A stretch of 64,000 nucleotides of DNA from Cymbidium sinense (GCA_021442155.1 CM038218.1:63176474-63240473); one strand, 5' to 3'; positions 11,365-23,980 are shown, counted from the stretch's first letter. Translations and numbers: made by a program. Notes: a model not told the origin generated them from the letters alone.

Positions 11365-13560
11365 CTTTTTAAGATAAGCTAGGACATTGTAACCAACTCT
11401 ACCTTAATCCTCCACAAGCATATCTATAGGTAGAGCATTTTGTGGAGGGGCTATCTGCTCACTGGAACTAATGACTTGATTACCCTTATCTTGAAGTGCA
11501 ACCCTAAGAGGTAGAACTTTGCCACTGCGTAGGTTGCCTTCAGTGACTTCATGTGGCGGGTTGGTAAAATGTTCTTCCTGCTTATTGGGTATACCTACAG
11601 CTTCTCCTATGGGATCCTCAGAGTCGGTCAACTCCAAGTCAATCTCAATGCATGAACCTGATTAATTAAAAAAAGAAAATTTTAATTTTGAATCAAAAGA
11701 GAAATGATTGAAATTATTAGAGCTATTTTAGACTCAGAGAGTTTTCCATTGGAATAAAATTAGGAGCATTAAAAGTAGACAAGATGTAAGTAGAATCTAC
11801 TTTCTTCATTGACTTCCTTTTAGGTGGAGGTACATGATAAAAATCAAGTAAAGTAAGTGGAGTAAGGGATTTGGTGCCCTTATCCATTGATACAATGCTC
11901 CTACTGATAGAAGTGAACCTAACATAAGAAGAAGTAGCTACAACGGTGGAGGGAGTGCTGGACTCAGATGGTGGTTGCGCTACTAGACTATCCCGGGAAA
12001 GTGAGGTGAGCTGCTGTTACTACTGGGCTGTCACTCTCCCCAAGTTATCCTTGGAAACTTACAAACCCTCCTTAGTGTTAGAGGTTTGAGCTGCCTTAAG
12101 CACCTATAATGAAAGTTTCTTGATCTTAGAGATGATATTTTTAGAGGTTCGAGATAAAGAAATATCCTAACCCTATTTTATCTTAAGAGGATCTCAAGTA
12201 TCCCCAAGGATTAATCTAATAGAACTAGATGGTTATTCTAACAAGTATTCCTTAGGGATAACTATGGAACCCAACTTGTAACTACGCTCAAGTCAGTCTT
12301 TGAAAGTGATGCAATCTTCTAAGACATGGCTTAACATGCGATGATAGGGGAAAAAGTTAGGATCATCGCTCTTGCCTACTTCCTCCGAACTCTTAGGCTT
12401 TGGTAGCCGGAAATCATGTTTCTTTAAGAGATTTTTAAAGATCTTCCTGACTATCTCTCTCTTGAATGAATAAGGTTTGTTTAACTTATCTAGAAGAGTA
12501 GGTGGCTAGTAGCTATCTGGAGGTGGATAGGAGTACCACTACTGGGTGTACTACCGTGGAGGCAGTGGTGGTGGCCACTGTGGTAGCTGTGGTGGCCTAT
12601 ATGATAACCGAGTTAGTGAGAGCGGAGGTGGTAAAGGAGGCTGCTGAGCTCATCGTCTCTCAAATTAAACTCAATCTGGCTGCTTTCCTCTGTCCACTAA
12701 CATAATTGCCCTTCGCCTCTTCTCAAACACTTTCTGCGGCTTGAGTTTAAATGATTGGTACTGCATGGCTTGAGTTTAAATGATTGGTACTGCAAATGCA
12801 ATTGTTTGGCTTCCTCTTGTAGGCTGGCCACCTTGTTGATTAATTTTTCAAATATTTTAATTATAAAGCCCTTGAGCATAAAGATGATCGAGCCATGGAT
12901 ATGTTTGAGAAGAATCTCCATGGCATGCTATTCTGACAGTTATGGTTCATATTTTATACTCAGGTTACTCCACCTGAGAATATAATCAACAAGGGACTCA
13001 TTGGGCTTTTGTTCTCCACAATTAGGTAGCCCTCAATTACCCTCTGTTGGGCTCTAGTAAATCTCTTGATAAAGAGTTGCTCCAACTCAACAAAAGTCTT
13101 CATTGAACTGTTGGGTAGTTTGACATACCAATCAAATGTAACACCTGACAAACTGCTAATGAAAAGATAGAAGAGAAGCGTGTCACTGCCACCGGTGTTG
13201 CAACAGTCAGCTCTAAAATGTGCAATGTGCTATCTTGGGTTCCCACTACTATCGAAACTCATGAAAGATGGAGGCATGAACCCCTTGGGGTATTGCACTA
13301 TAACGAATTCCTCCGAGTAAGGTCTACCCTTTGGAATGGATGATCCCCTTCGAGCTTATGCTAATGCATCCTTCACTTATTGTTCTACCATCTACTTGAT
13401 GTTCTTCTCATGCATGGAGATATTGTACATGACCTTCCTATGCAAATTACCACTATCTTGATCCACAAGAGAGGTACTCTTGGGAGGATCTAAGATATGT
13501 AAGAACTCAGGCCGATCGACCTCCATGGGTTTGGGCTACAAAACTAGAGCTTTGTTCTAG
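11365..13560 (-). pseudogene. Tat gag region and gag-pro linker (broken)
   Basis: Gag forms the particle. The clearest part is 12960-13300 on the minus strand: 'KGFMPPSFMSFDSSGNPR', then 'SLSGVTFDWYVKLPNSSMKTFVELEQLFIKRF', which matches the plant retrotransposon gag core (W-(F/Y)-x-x-L-x-x-x-S-I-x-(T/S)-(F/W)-x-E-L). Downstream, 12697-12921 and 11404-11637 are open but recognisable only by position, the latter as the acidic linker before protease. Between them (about 11640-12500) are many stops. No CCHC zinc knuckle was identified. The plus-strand ORF 12502-12705, rich in Val and Ala, is an artefact of a repeated GTGG/GTAG tract. Confidence 0.65.
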
Positions 13561-13659
13561 AGTGCTAGAACTGCTGCTAACAAATCCTTAACCCTCTTCT
13601 CCATTCTGTTGATATTCTCATCCTTTTGCTTGAGCTGTTGAAGGAGGTGCTGGGTCGAG

Positions 13660-15345
13660 TGAGAGGTGTCGCCTTCCTCGATCATGACACCTTATTGACT
13701 TTGATAGTCTCTATGGAGGGATCCTCAAGTATCGACCATGTGGACTTCGGCTGAATCCACTAATAGGTCATCCTCATCGGGGTTGAAATCCACTCTACCC
13801 TCTTCATGATCAGAATGATCACCCCCATCCATTTTTTTGATTTCAGCAAAGTAACTATTTAGGAAGTCATCTAATGAAGGATCGCCTACTCTGCCCGGCT
13901 GTGCTGAGACATAGACTCGTTGATGACTGGTTGTAGGACTGTGCTCATCTAAAGCTATGTGTCATATATTGCCTACTGATGGAGTACTCTCCCGAGGGGG
14001 ATCAACTGCCTTGGGGACTATGCTGACATCCCCTTCTTTCTCTACGGCAGTCTGTGGTGGTGGAGTGACTATGATGCTTTTGGGTTGCCACTCCCTCTTT
14101 ACCACGGCTGAGGAGGAATGTCAAATAGAAGAGCTCGACCTCACCTTAATGGGTGGAATGGGTGGAGTGGGATCCTTAGGCCTTAGCCAGATCACCAATG
14201 AAGATGTTCTCTCTCCAGATGCAGACTTATGTACCTTAGTGGGGACTACAGAAAGAGGGACTTGGATAGGTGATGGCGATCGACGAGTGGAGCGATGTGA
14301 TGGTAGAGACACTGACAGCCTCTCCACCAGAGCTCTCCTCCTACAGCTGGTAGTGCTTGTAAAGACTATGTTGTCGGTATGATCAGCCTTGGTAGCTTGC
14401 CAATCTGAGAAATTGATCAAAGCGGAGGTTGTCGACTATATAGCATACCTCCTCCTCTCCTTTCTACCTGCTCGGGCTACAACTCTAGCCTATGAGGCTT
14501 TCTCTCTGTGTATCTAATCCATAACACTCATAGAGATCAGAGTCCTCAAATCAAACAATGTACCAAACTCTGAGCATTCATGGGCTCTACCGACCTGGTG
14601 AAGAATTGATCGTAGATCGGCATAGGGCTTCCTTCTCTCCCTAGCTGATATCTCAAACTATGTTCTTGGTGGAAACAATGCACCAATCTTCCTATAGTCC
14701 TCCTCTCCATTTGAAGCTGAGAGGGGGTGAAACCTACTAGCACTCTGGAGTAGAGAGGTCTCACAAGCGGAGCCCTCGTCAGCAACATGAGAGGCCTCAT
14801 CTACCTCTCTAGCTGCTCGCTCATAGTGTTGCTTAACCTTTCAGTTCTTATTGCGGCATTGCATCCTGGTAAGTGGAGTAGAATGAGAACTAGAACCTAC
14901 TTCAAAGGTAGGGGAGACTATCTCGAAGGCCAAGATAGCTTTCCCCTTCGGAATGGGGAAACCAATGAGGAGGTGTTAGCCCTCACTGGGACTGCAGCGG
15001 GAGCAACAATTACTGAATGATGGGAACTATAACAACTGGCACTAAAACCAAAATAGACGGGACTGATACTAGCACTATCATGGGAATCTCAATGGCCTTC
15101 CTCTTCAATGATGGAAACTCAGAATCTAATGGGATTTCAAAATGAAGGAGTGACTTCTACCCTGCCACCTCCTCTCTGCTGATGATCGTGAGGGCTGGTC
15201 CCTCGCAGGTGACTCGAACAGCCTCGAAGTCATGCCCAAATTGAATGACATGCATGGTGGTGTTGGTGAGTATGGCCTGATCCAAGGCCAAATCCACACC
15301 AGACGAGAAGGAGAAGATCATCTTTTAAGGAGACATGATGGAAGA
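13660..15345 (-). pseudogene. Extra ORF region upstream of gag
   Basis: Between the leader and gag, the minus strand has long open frames in this otherwise stop-rich DNA (14121-14420, 99 residues; 14546-14800, 84 residues) and further open runs separated by few stops up to an ATG near 15337. Composition is less AT-rich than the LTRs. Ogre-type Tat elements carry an additional ORF of unknown function upstream of gag, and this stretch is in the right place and orientation. I recognise no domain. The overlapping plus-strand ORF 13957-14382 (141 residues) is antisense to it and is not supported by any family match. Assignment as an extra ORF is inference from position and openness. Confidence 0.45.
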
Positions 15346-15439
15346 CTAACTAAAGAAGCGGATGGAGGACTGAACTACTATCTCTGCATTTATTGAAAGT
15401 AGAACTGAATCAGACCCTTTCTTTAATAGTTGCCTTCAA

Positions 15440-16330
15440 TCATTGATTCTTGATTTTAGAATTTGAACCCACACTTAATAAATTTAGGTATGCTAATTGG
15501 GATTTATTGAATTAGAGGGATTTTGATATTTGAGGAGAGACTTTGTCATAGAATTTGATTTTAATTTGGAACCCACATTCAACAAATTTAGGTAAGTTGA
15601 ATGGGGTTCATTCATTTGGAGAGACCTTATAGATGAATTTGTTATTTATCCTTTGTTTGATTATTGATTTTGGAACCTTCACTTAGCAAATTTGGGTATG
15701 CTAATTGAGAATCAAATATATGTTTGAAAATCTTTGAAAACATCTTGTTGATGAGGATTGTTGTTATGTGTTTGATATGTTTGATTTGATTTTTATTTAA
15801 AAATGGGATCCTTTCTTAACAAATTTAGGCATGTTAAGTAGGTTTCAAATGTGTTTAACATTTTGTTTTGATTTGAAAATGAAACCCTTACTTAACAAAT
15901 TTAGGTATGTTAAGTGGAGTTGGTTAATCGATTGATTTTAATTTGCAAAATATGCTTTTGAAAAATACGAAAAGGGTTTTAATGATGCATATTTGATTTT
16001 GATTTTTGTAAAGGATCCTCATTTAACAAATTTAACTATGTTAAATGAGGCTTGATTATCTTTATTATTTGAAAATAGATTTGAAAATTTTGTTTTTTGT
16101 AAACTTTATGTTATGAGAAGTGCATTTCAAAAATGATTTTATTTAGAAAAGGTGCTTTTGAAAAATTTTGCAAAAGACTTTACTTAGTTTGAATTTTATT
16201 GAAACTTTGTTGAATATGGGATGAACCTGGCCTCACCAAGCTAGTGATAAATAGGTTCTAAGTTTAGTCATCTCCTTTCGTTATTTAATTTATTTTTACC
16301 TATTGGGGGACCTAATAGGGGTTTCAAGAC
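15440..16330 (-). repeat. Tat 5' leader with six hairpin repeats
   Basis: The untranslated leader between the 5' LTR end (16331) and the first ORF contains six copies of a hairpin unit at about 15474-15499, 15576-15603, 15683-15704, 15815-15838, 15890-15915 and 16017-16050. Each has a ~6-11-bp stem around a loop close to AAATTTAGGTAT. Stem sequences differ between copies yet remain complementary in five of six: CATTCAAC/GTTGAATG, TTAGCA/TGCTAA, CTTAAC/GTTAAG, ACTTAAC/GTTAAGT and CCTCATTTAAC/GTTAAATGAGG. The first copy is imperfect. Spacing is about 75-130 bp. No primer-binding site was recognised next to the LTR. Confidence 0.75.
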
Positions 16331-19300
16331 TGTGGTGAAAATTTTAATTTCTAATTGTATACTTCCATCTTCAATGTATATGGATGAAATGAAGATAGAA
16401 ATATACTCATTGTATTTGGACACCACGTAGATCCACATATATTCTTATTAGGGTGATCGAGTATGACATTGAGGAGAGGTGTACTATCTTGAAAGATAAA
16501 AGTCACCACCCTACAATGGACCTAATCACCTGAATAAGGACTCCTAAGGACAATGAGAGTACATATATATTAGAGATTCTTCCCCTACTTTACATGAAAA
16601 AGTAAAGTGAGGTTTATTTTAAACCAGGTTTGTTAAGTTTCCTGTAGGGGAAAGCCTCCATAGTTAATTACATCATAAGGAACAAGATTCCTTAGAAATA
16701 CTCTCGATTAAGGTAAATGATCATTGCCTCCAAAGACTTCAAAAAGGTAGGACTATCAATTGATTGGTTTATTTTTAGAAAGCCAAGTGGGATTTATCAA
16801 GAAGAGGGAGTTCTTATCGAAGCCAAATAAAAATAAGTAGAGGATGCTTAAGATACTAGAAATCCAAGTAAACACCCTAGACTACCCTTTGGTTGGGCTT
16901 TAAATTTTTGAAATTGAATTAATCTGTTATGCTAGGGCTTATGATTCCATGACACAAGATTATGGAAATGCCTGAAAGGTGAGGATTTATACTTATAGCA
17001 TGCAAAGGGGAGAAGCAACCTCAAAACCAAAATTTAGGGAGTTTGGCGAGGGCCAAAAGCATGACCTAAATATAAGGCAAAAGTGGGTATTCAGTTTACC
17101 TCCACAAGAGAGGATAAACCACCCAACTGTTGGACTTACAACCACATGGGGGTGGCCGCCAACTAACTCCTCCTACAATTTTAAAATATGTAGGCAAGTC
17201 TTATGTTTATGCAAGATAGCCAGGTTCTTATTTCTTTAGAAAGAGACTAAGTCCTTAAACACACTCCCTAAAGAGACTAGATCATGTAGGGCATGAATTA
17301 AATGACTTAAATCTAATGTAAAATTTTCACATGTTTTATTTTTATTTTGGATAATCAATTTGGCACAGGCTTTAGGATTCTTTATGTCTAATGCATGAGA
17401 AATTAGATTATGGGCTAAAATTAGTAAGATAAGGAGATGTGTTTCCACCATGGCTCTCACAGGTCAAGCCAAGTTCTCTAGCAAAGGTGGAAGCCCTCCA
17501 ATCAAGAGTGAAATAATATGCTTTTATGCATGATATTAGAAAAGAAAGTACACATCTAGCTAAGGGATTGCTAATTATTTTATCTTGATTTTTAGCCTAA
17601 GCTTTAGTGAGGTTATTAGTTGTTTATTTTAAATTTTGAGTTATTTAATTTGGTGAAAGATTTACTTATTTCCTAAGAGCCTAATCGTCATCCAGGCCAT
17701 ACATCAAGCAATGAAGAAACTAAGGAAACATGTCATTTCTAATGCACAAGCTAACTAAATAAAACATCAAACATTTTATAAAGCTAACGTAAAAGAATAA
17801 AAGGTCATTTATGGTTGGGCACCACCGCATAAACCCGAGAACAAATTGGATAGCCGAGTTCTACCCTTATACAAGTTAGATTACAAATGATTTAATTACA
17901 ATTAAGTAAGGAAATTCATATTGTGAGGGGTTTTCATTCTTCATTTCTTCTTTCTTCTTTCTTCTTTCTTCTTTCATTTTTCATCTTTCTTTTTTGGTTC
18001 CTCCTTTTGGATGGTTAGAATGTGGTTGCCCCAAAGGCTTCACATGGTACATAAGATGAGATCTTATGACCAATATTCATCCTAATTTCCCATAACAATC
18101 ATTCCAAAATCTTAATTATGAAATTACATAAAAGGAAGAGTAAATCTAACTAACACTTGCAAAAGAGAGATTAGCTAAACAAACCATACAAATCCCAAGC
18201 ATGTATATTGGACTTAGCACCCCACACATGGGTAACAAAATTAACCTGGCCTATTGGATTATGCTTAGGGGTATAAGCACTTGCACAACAAAAGTAGTTA
18301 TATTTTTATTACATCACCCCTTAAGCACAATCCCCCGCAGAAGATAATGATTAGACTAAATCATCCTACCATTCAGTCTAACACATACACCCTAACATCC
18401 AGACTAGAAACAATACATCACAAAATAAAAGCAAACATCAAGCCATGCACTACCCTAACCTAAAGCTAGAAATGGTGACTTTGTCTAATGTGTGTGTCAT
18501 TAAGGTTTGTGTGGTATACTTAGCTACGAGATAAGGATTAGATTTTTTAAGTCTGAAAACGTTCAACTTAGGGGATGGTTTCAATTTAAGTTGTTTGTTA
18601 TTTTGGGTTTATTTTATTTTATAATTTGATTAGGTTTGAGTGAATCCTATAATTAATTACTTAGTTGTAACAAGAGGGAAAAGAGAAGAAAACTTCTCTT
18701 TCCTTCCCTATGTTAAGTAATTTCTAAAGTAGGTTGATGTTTGGTTTTATTTAGTGAATGTTTCATTATGTGTTTTAATTAATCCTAAGTTTAGATTTTC
18801 CTTAAACAAACCTATTCAAAAAGAAAGGCATTTTAAGATTAAGTAAAGTGAACTAATATCATAAAATACACATCACTTCATTTCTTTCCCAACATGTATA
18901 ACATGTGTATGGATGAATCCTAAGCATATCTATACATACAAGTGGAAATGTTTAGCACGCTTTATGTTGAATGCTAAAAAATGTTACTTAAGAAAATTGG
19001 AATATTTTATGATGCATTATTTTCAATAAGTAGAAAAGCGGATTTCTTTTATCCTTTATTCATATGCACATGTGTATGTATGAAAGGCATAAGTGAGTAC
19101 GACACCATTGTTAGCACCAGGGGTGTAAGGTACAAGACCTGATTAGGGCTACTTAAAGTCTCGCAACCCCGAGATTGTCCAGACTAATATACCACTTTCC
19201 TTAAATACATATGCATGTACAAAAAAGATAAATGGAAAAAAGAAAGATGCAAAGTTTATGTTTATTTAATTTTTGGTTTGTTTATACAATTTATGCATGT

Positions 19301-22300
19301 AAATGTAAAGATACTTCTTAAGTTATAACATGGAAGAGGATAAGAGTAGATTTTAAGTAAGTGTTATATTCTTTTAAAAGAACTATATACTTTGCAAATC
19401 TTATTCAAATCTATGTTAAGAAGAAAGAAAGGAAGCAAACATAAGACACATTTTTATATTCACATGCAAGCTTATAAATAAAGTATATGTAGCATACCTT
19501 TCGATTTTGATATTTGATTTATAAGTTTTCAAAACAATTTAAGATTTAATAGTGATAATAGTCATTCATATTTTTTACTTTAGCCAACCCATGCAATTTG
19601 ACATAAAGAAAACATTTCATTTTCAACTTTGATTTTTAAAAGGGATGGATGTATGATTTTTCATATTACATACACATTTAGCATGCTAGGAAAGAAATAA
19701 AGTAATGAAAGAAATGTAAACTCATTCACCCTAATTAATTCCTAAAGGCAATCCTATGAAATAAGAAAGTTCAAAGTGAATCAACATTTGTTTAATGTGA
19801 TTTTTGTTTTGAATTTGCTTTATGTTTAATTTAGGAAATGTGAAAGAATGTTTGCTAGTCCTAACCCGTTTCCCCCATATGTAAGTTAATTTAGTTTGTT
19901 CTTAGGATCATTAGGTGATTTTTATATTTTGTTTAGGTTAAGGTGTGAATTAAGTGTGTTAATTACCCCTTATCTATACCACCTTAGCATGCTTAACAAA
20001 ATAATTATGTGCCAATGGATGACATAAAACCACACAAGGAATTGAAATCAACAATGCACCTAAGAAAGAAATGGGCCTCATGCAATTGGCTCATTATTAA
20101 TGATTAATTAAGCTAAAGAGTTTAATTTAAGTAATTTCATAACCCTTCCCACACATGTGAGTAGGATTTTGATTTCCTTAATGCACTTAGGTTATTGAAC
20201 ACCTAAGCATATACCTAAGATGATTTAGTTAAGTTCTGGAATGTTTTAGAATTTTATCAGATTAATTAGGTAGGTAATTAGTGGATTAATCCTTAATTAA
20301 ATTTAGATTAAGGAAGAAAGAGGTGGTTTAAAGAATATCTTAAGGAAAATATCCCAAAATTATTCCCTAAACCTCCTGTTCATTTAAACAAACTTTAATT
20401 AACTCAATCTAAGGATTAAACCACTGATTACACACTTAATTAAGCTTAATTATATTAAGAGAGTAATTAGGAATGAATCTAGCAATTATCCTAATTAAAT
20501 CATTAATAAATCTCAAGAAAATTAGGGGAGGCAGAAGTTATCCCACTAAATACACATAAGAAGTTTGAGATTAATTAATGGAATAATCATAGAGTAATTA
20601 GCCTAATTACATTCCTAATAATGCCCAAATTCAGAAAATAACACTGGCCAAAATCCATCAAAATCAATTTTATAATATTCTACATTCAAAATCTTTCATA
20701 TGCAATTTATTTCATATTTTTTTATTTTTCTACACTTAGATATGAATATTTGAAGATTTCATGATTAATTAGGTAATTAATCCTTTAATTAAATAGTTAA
20801 TTCCGTCGATGTCATGTGGAGGTTGACGCGATGCGCACTTTCCATGTGGCATGATGAGAGAGGCTATTAAAGTTGTCACATCATAGTGCCGTGTCAGCGA
20901 TGGTGCTACACGCTTTCTCCTCGTCCGTCAGATCAAGGATCATATGGCTGAGATCAAGCCCACGGTTCTTAAGGGTTAAAACGACCGATCTACGTGTCTT
21001 AATCATGGTCGTCCATCCAAAATACGTTGATGGATGACCCATGATCTATCTCTAATTTTCCCTACGGGAGATGGCCATCATCCATCTTCTAGGGGAAGAT
21101 CCGAGCTTGATTGAGCTTAGATTGAATCCAAATTCAACCCACACCAACACCATGCAAAGGAGTTTACATCTAATGACTAGCTTCTCATGGGATGAAACTT
21201 CGCTTCACAAAAGATCACACTATGGCTAATTTAAGCTCAGTTTAATGCCATACCTCGTCGGAGGCTATCACTGGCACTCGATTCCCTTGAAGTAGCTTCG
21301 TATAGTAGAGACGAAGCCTTATTGAAGTTTTGAGGCCTTGAAGTCACCCTTTAATTGAGCTCGATCTTGATTGAAGTAGCACCTCCTTTGCCTTTGGAGC
21401 TTGGAAGAAGGTTGGGGTGAGTTCGATTTGATCCTCTAAGGGTGCTCGAAGGAGGAATTAGACTGGTTTTGAGTATTGGATGAGATGGAATTAAGTGGAG
21501 TCCCCTTGTTTTCAGTCTAAGAAAATCGAGAAATGGAAAATTCCAACTCATGCTAGGAAGCTTGGGGAGACTTGGAAATCATTCCTTTGGCTTCCCTAAG
21601 CTCAATCAAATTAAAGAGTCTTTGATTGAAATGAAATTAGGGGGAGTATATCTCCCCCTAGAGCAATCGGATGACCGTGATTGCATGTACCATTTTGATC
21701 AAATTCACTACATTGAGTGGGTTATTTTGGCCATTTTGAAGGGCATGGCATTCGATTTTGGCCAGAGAAGGAGTGTAGAGCTTGCCATGTACAAAATAAG
21801 GTGGAAGAAGGAATCCCATGTGCTCATTTCCATGGGGGTGGTCAATTTTGACCTTGGGTTGGGTTTGGTTGACCCAAACCCATTGGGTCATGTGCATCAT
21901 ATCCATTAGTGCCAATTTGGTCCACTAAGAGGATGTCAAGTGTCCATGAAAAGGAATTGACCAAATTTCAAGTGGTTTTGATTTTAGGTTACCCTATGGC
22001 TTAGAGGTAAAATGGTCATTTGACCTTGATTTCATCTTGAATTTGTTTGGTATGATTGGAAAATGGGTTAGACCAAGTTTCACTAAATTTGGAGTTGGTT
22101 TGATGTGATTTGGCTCATGTTGACCCATTAGATCAAAATGGGTCAACTTGGGTCAAGTTGACCAATTGGTCAAATTAGGTCAAACCAAGGGTTGGGTCAG
22201 GTTCATATGACCATTTGAAATGTTTTGGCATCTTTGGTTTCATTCACTTTGGTTTAGATTTGAATTAGGTTCATTTGATTTCATTTAGGTCAAGTGGGTC

Positions 22301-23980
22301 AAGTTGACCAATTTGATCCATTTGACCTATTTGGGTTAGGTCATGAGTTGGTTTATGTTTGGTTGGTCATTTGAAATGGATTGATATCTTTGTTTCCAAT
22401 CAATTTTGTTTATATTTGAGTTTGGCTCAATTTGACCTTTTAGGTCAAGTAGGGTTCATGGTCAGTTGGGCTAGGTTAGGTCTTGTTGGCCAATTGAGGC
22501 TTTGGTCAAGTTCAACAATCATTTTAGAATGAATTTGACCCATTGATTTCAATCAATATGGCTTAGATCAAGTTTTGACATATTTTGACTTTTTAGGTCA
22601 AATTAGGTCAACTTGGGTCAAGTGGCCATTTGGGCTAGGTTAGGCTCAAATGTTGACTTGTTCAAGTTCAAACATTGATTATGAATGAGTTTTGATCAAT
22701 GGTTTCAATCAATTTGGCCTATGGTGGATTTTGGCTACGTTGGATATCATTTTTTCTAAGTGTTGACTTGGTCAACCCTTAGGTTTGACTTAGTTTGACC
22801 CAATTTTGAGTGATTGATCATCTCATGATGATTGTTGATCATGATGAGAGGTTTAGTTGGGCTTAGTTCAATCCAATTTGTGTAGGATTAGAATTTAGCT
22901 CAAAAGGGGAACTTTAGGCCACTTTGGGTCAAGTGAGCCTAAGTAGGTCAAATGGCTTGGTCAAAGCTTGATTTGAGTTTGATTGAACTCATATATAGAC
23001 TTATGATTGAAATATAAATCCATTTATAAGTGATTTGAAGTCAAATGAGTTTTGATTCATTTGACAAATTCAAGTTCAAAAGGGTGAACATGAGCTTGAC
23101 TTGGGTTGATTTTTGAATTGAGGTTTGGTTTGATGATTGAAGTTTGTATTTATATTTGGATTCATGATTGAAGGACTGATTGAATCAAGAAGAGAAATCA
23201 AGGATTTTTCTTGATTTGAAATTGATTTGGCTAAGTTCAAGACTTTGACTTAAAAGGCGTAGGTTGAATTTTGATTGAATTTGAGTTTGATTTTTGAATT
23301 GATTTTTTTATATTTAAATTTATATTTCATTTATATTTGTGAATATAAATAAGAATATAAATGGGTCATGATAAAATTCCTTGAATTTGAATTGATTTAG
23401 ACTTGATTTAGGATAAGTCCATGAGAGAGAATCGAAGGGACTTAGGAAAGATTTTTTGATTTGGATTTGAATTTTGAATTTAGTTTGATTGATTTGAATT
23501 TATATTTTATTCATATATGTGAATATAAATGAGAATATAAATGGGTTGTGAAATAATTTCTTGAATTTGAATTGATTTAGATTTGATTTAGGCTAAGTCC
23601 ATAAGAGGGAATCAAAGTGACTTAGGAAAGATTTTTGAGCTTGGAATTTCAATCATAGGCTTCAATCATTTGGAAGTGATTTGAGTTTGGAGAAAATCAA
23701 TTAAGTTGGAATTGATTTAAGCTTTGATGTTGATTTGATTTGGAGTTTGACTTGAAGGAAGGAAGTGAGGAGCGTTTCAAGTTATAGGGTAGACAAATTT
23801 TCCTAACACCCCTAAGGCATGACCTATTCCTATGGATAACTCTTCTAAGTCTCTAGGGCTAGGTTGAGTGTCCACCTAATCACTAGATGTGTCTTAAGAC
23901 TAAGGAAATCTTAAAGTCTAAGAGAAGTCTTATGTCTAAGATGGAGGGGTTGAGAGCTCATCTTAAAAATGAGGTCAATA
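16331..23980 (-). repeat. Full-length ~7.65-kb LTR (type B) of the Tat element
   Basis: On the plus strand it runs from TGTGGTGAAAATTTT at 16331 to GAGGTCAATA at 23980. On the minus strand that is TATTGACC...TTTTCACCACA, the family's TG...CA ends with one end mutated. The ends were fixed by the solo copy at 33152-40764, which has a target duplication. In minus orientation it lies directly before the leader of the pol-bearing element, so it acts as its 5' LTR. The sequence beyond 23980 resembles 3' internal sequence, so it is at the same time the 3' LTR of a second, truncated element. It holds no gene. ORFs at 21351-21909 and 23887-24075 are chance frames. Sub-blocks include a GC-richer part at 20810-21150 and a TTGACC/GGTCAA-dense part at 22080-22750. 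Confidence 0.8.
17947..17975 (+). repeat. 7-bp microsatellite (CTTCTTT)n
   Basis: Four perfect tandem copies of CTTCTTT inside the type-B LTR. The other LTR copies have only a degenerate purine/pyrimidine run at the matching place (for example near 46390-46420), so the array expanded after this copy inserted. Confidence 0.9.

Larger units (their letters stand above)
4446..16330 (-). mobile_element. Ty3/gypsy Tat-lineage retrotransposon, internal region (decayed)
   Basis: This is the internal domain of an LTR retrotransposon transcribed on the minus strand. The order is leader (16330-15340), extra ORF region, gag, aspartic protease, reverse transcriptase with RNase H, a second archaeal-type RNase H, integrase, then a ~2.5-kb repeat-rich 3' region. 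The additional RNase H after the RT-linked one, together with a long pol-to-LTR spacer of tandem repeats, is the known hallmark of the Tat (Ogre/Retand/Grande) lineage. Many in-frame stops and frameshifts split every domain, so no functional product is possible. I found no convincing tRNA primer-binding site after 16330 and no clean polypurine tract before 4445. LTR subtypes on the two sides differ (A left, B right), which suggests recombination between elements. Confidence 0.85.

Noticed and set aside
12502..12705. Plus-strand Val/Ala-rich ORF of 67 residues
   Set aside because: It is a low-complexity GTGG/GTAG tract antisense to decayed gag.
13957..14382. Plus-strand ORF of 141 residues, the longest in the window
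   Set aside because: It is antisense to the Tat extra-ORF region, has no domain I recognise and starts in a repeat-element context. The openness is shared with the minus strand and is more likely a composition effect.
16305..16326. 'gggggacctaataggggttt' as a polypurine tract of a plus-strand element
   Set aside because: All recognisable pol domains are on the minus strand, so this lies at the 5' side. A PPT is not expected here.
16280..16330. Primer-binding site next to the Tat 5' LTR
   Set aside because: The first 50 minus-strand bases after the LTR do not contain a convincing complement to a plant tRNA 3' end that I know.
21550..21915. Overlapping ORFs of 119 and 85 residues on opposite strands in the type-B LTR
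   Set aside because: They lie inside an LTR, are not preserved in the sister copies at 37930-38290 or 42430-42790, and match no family.
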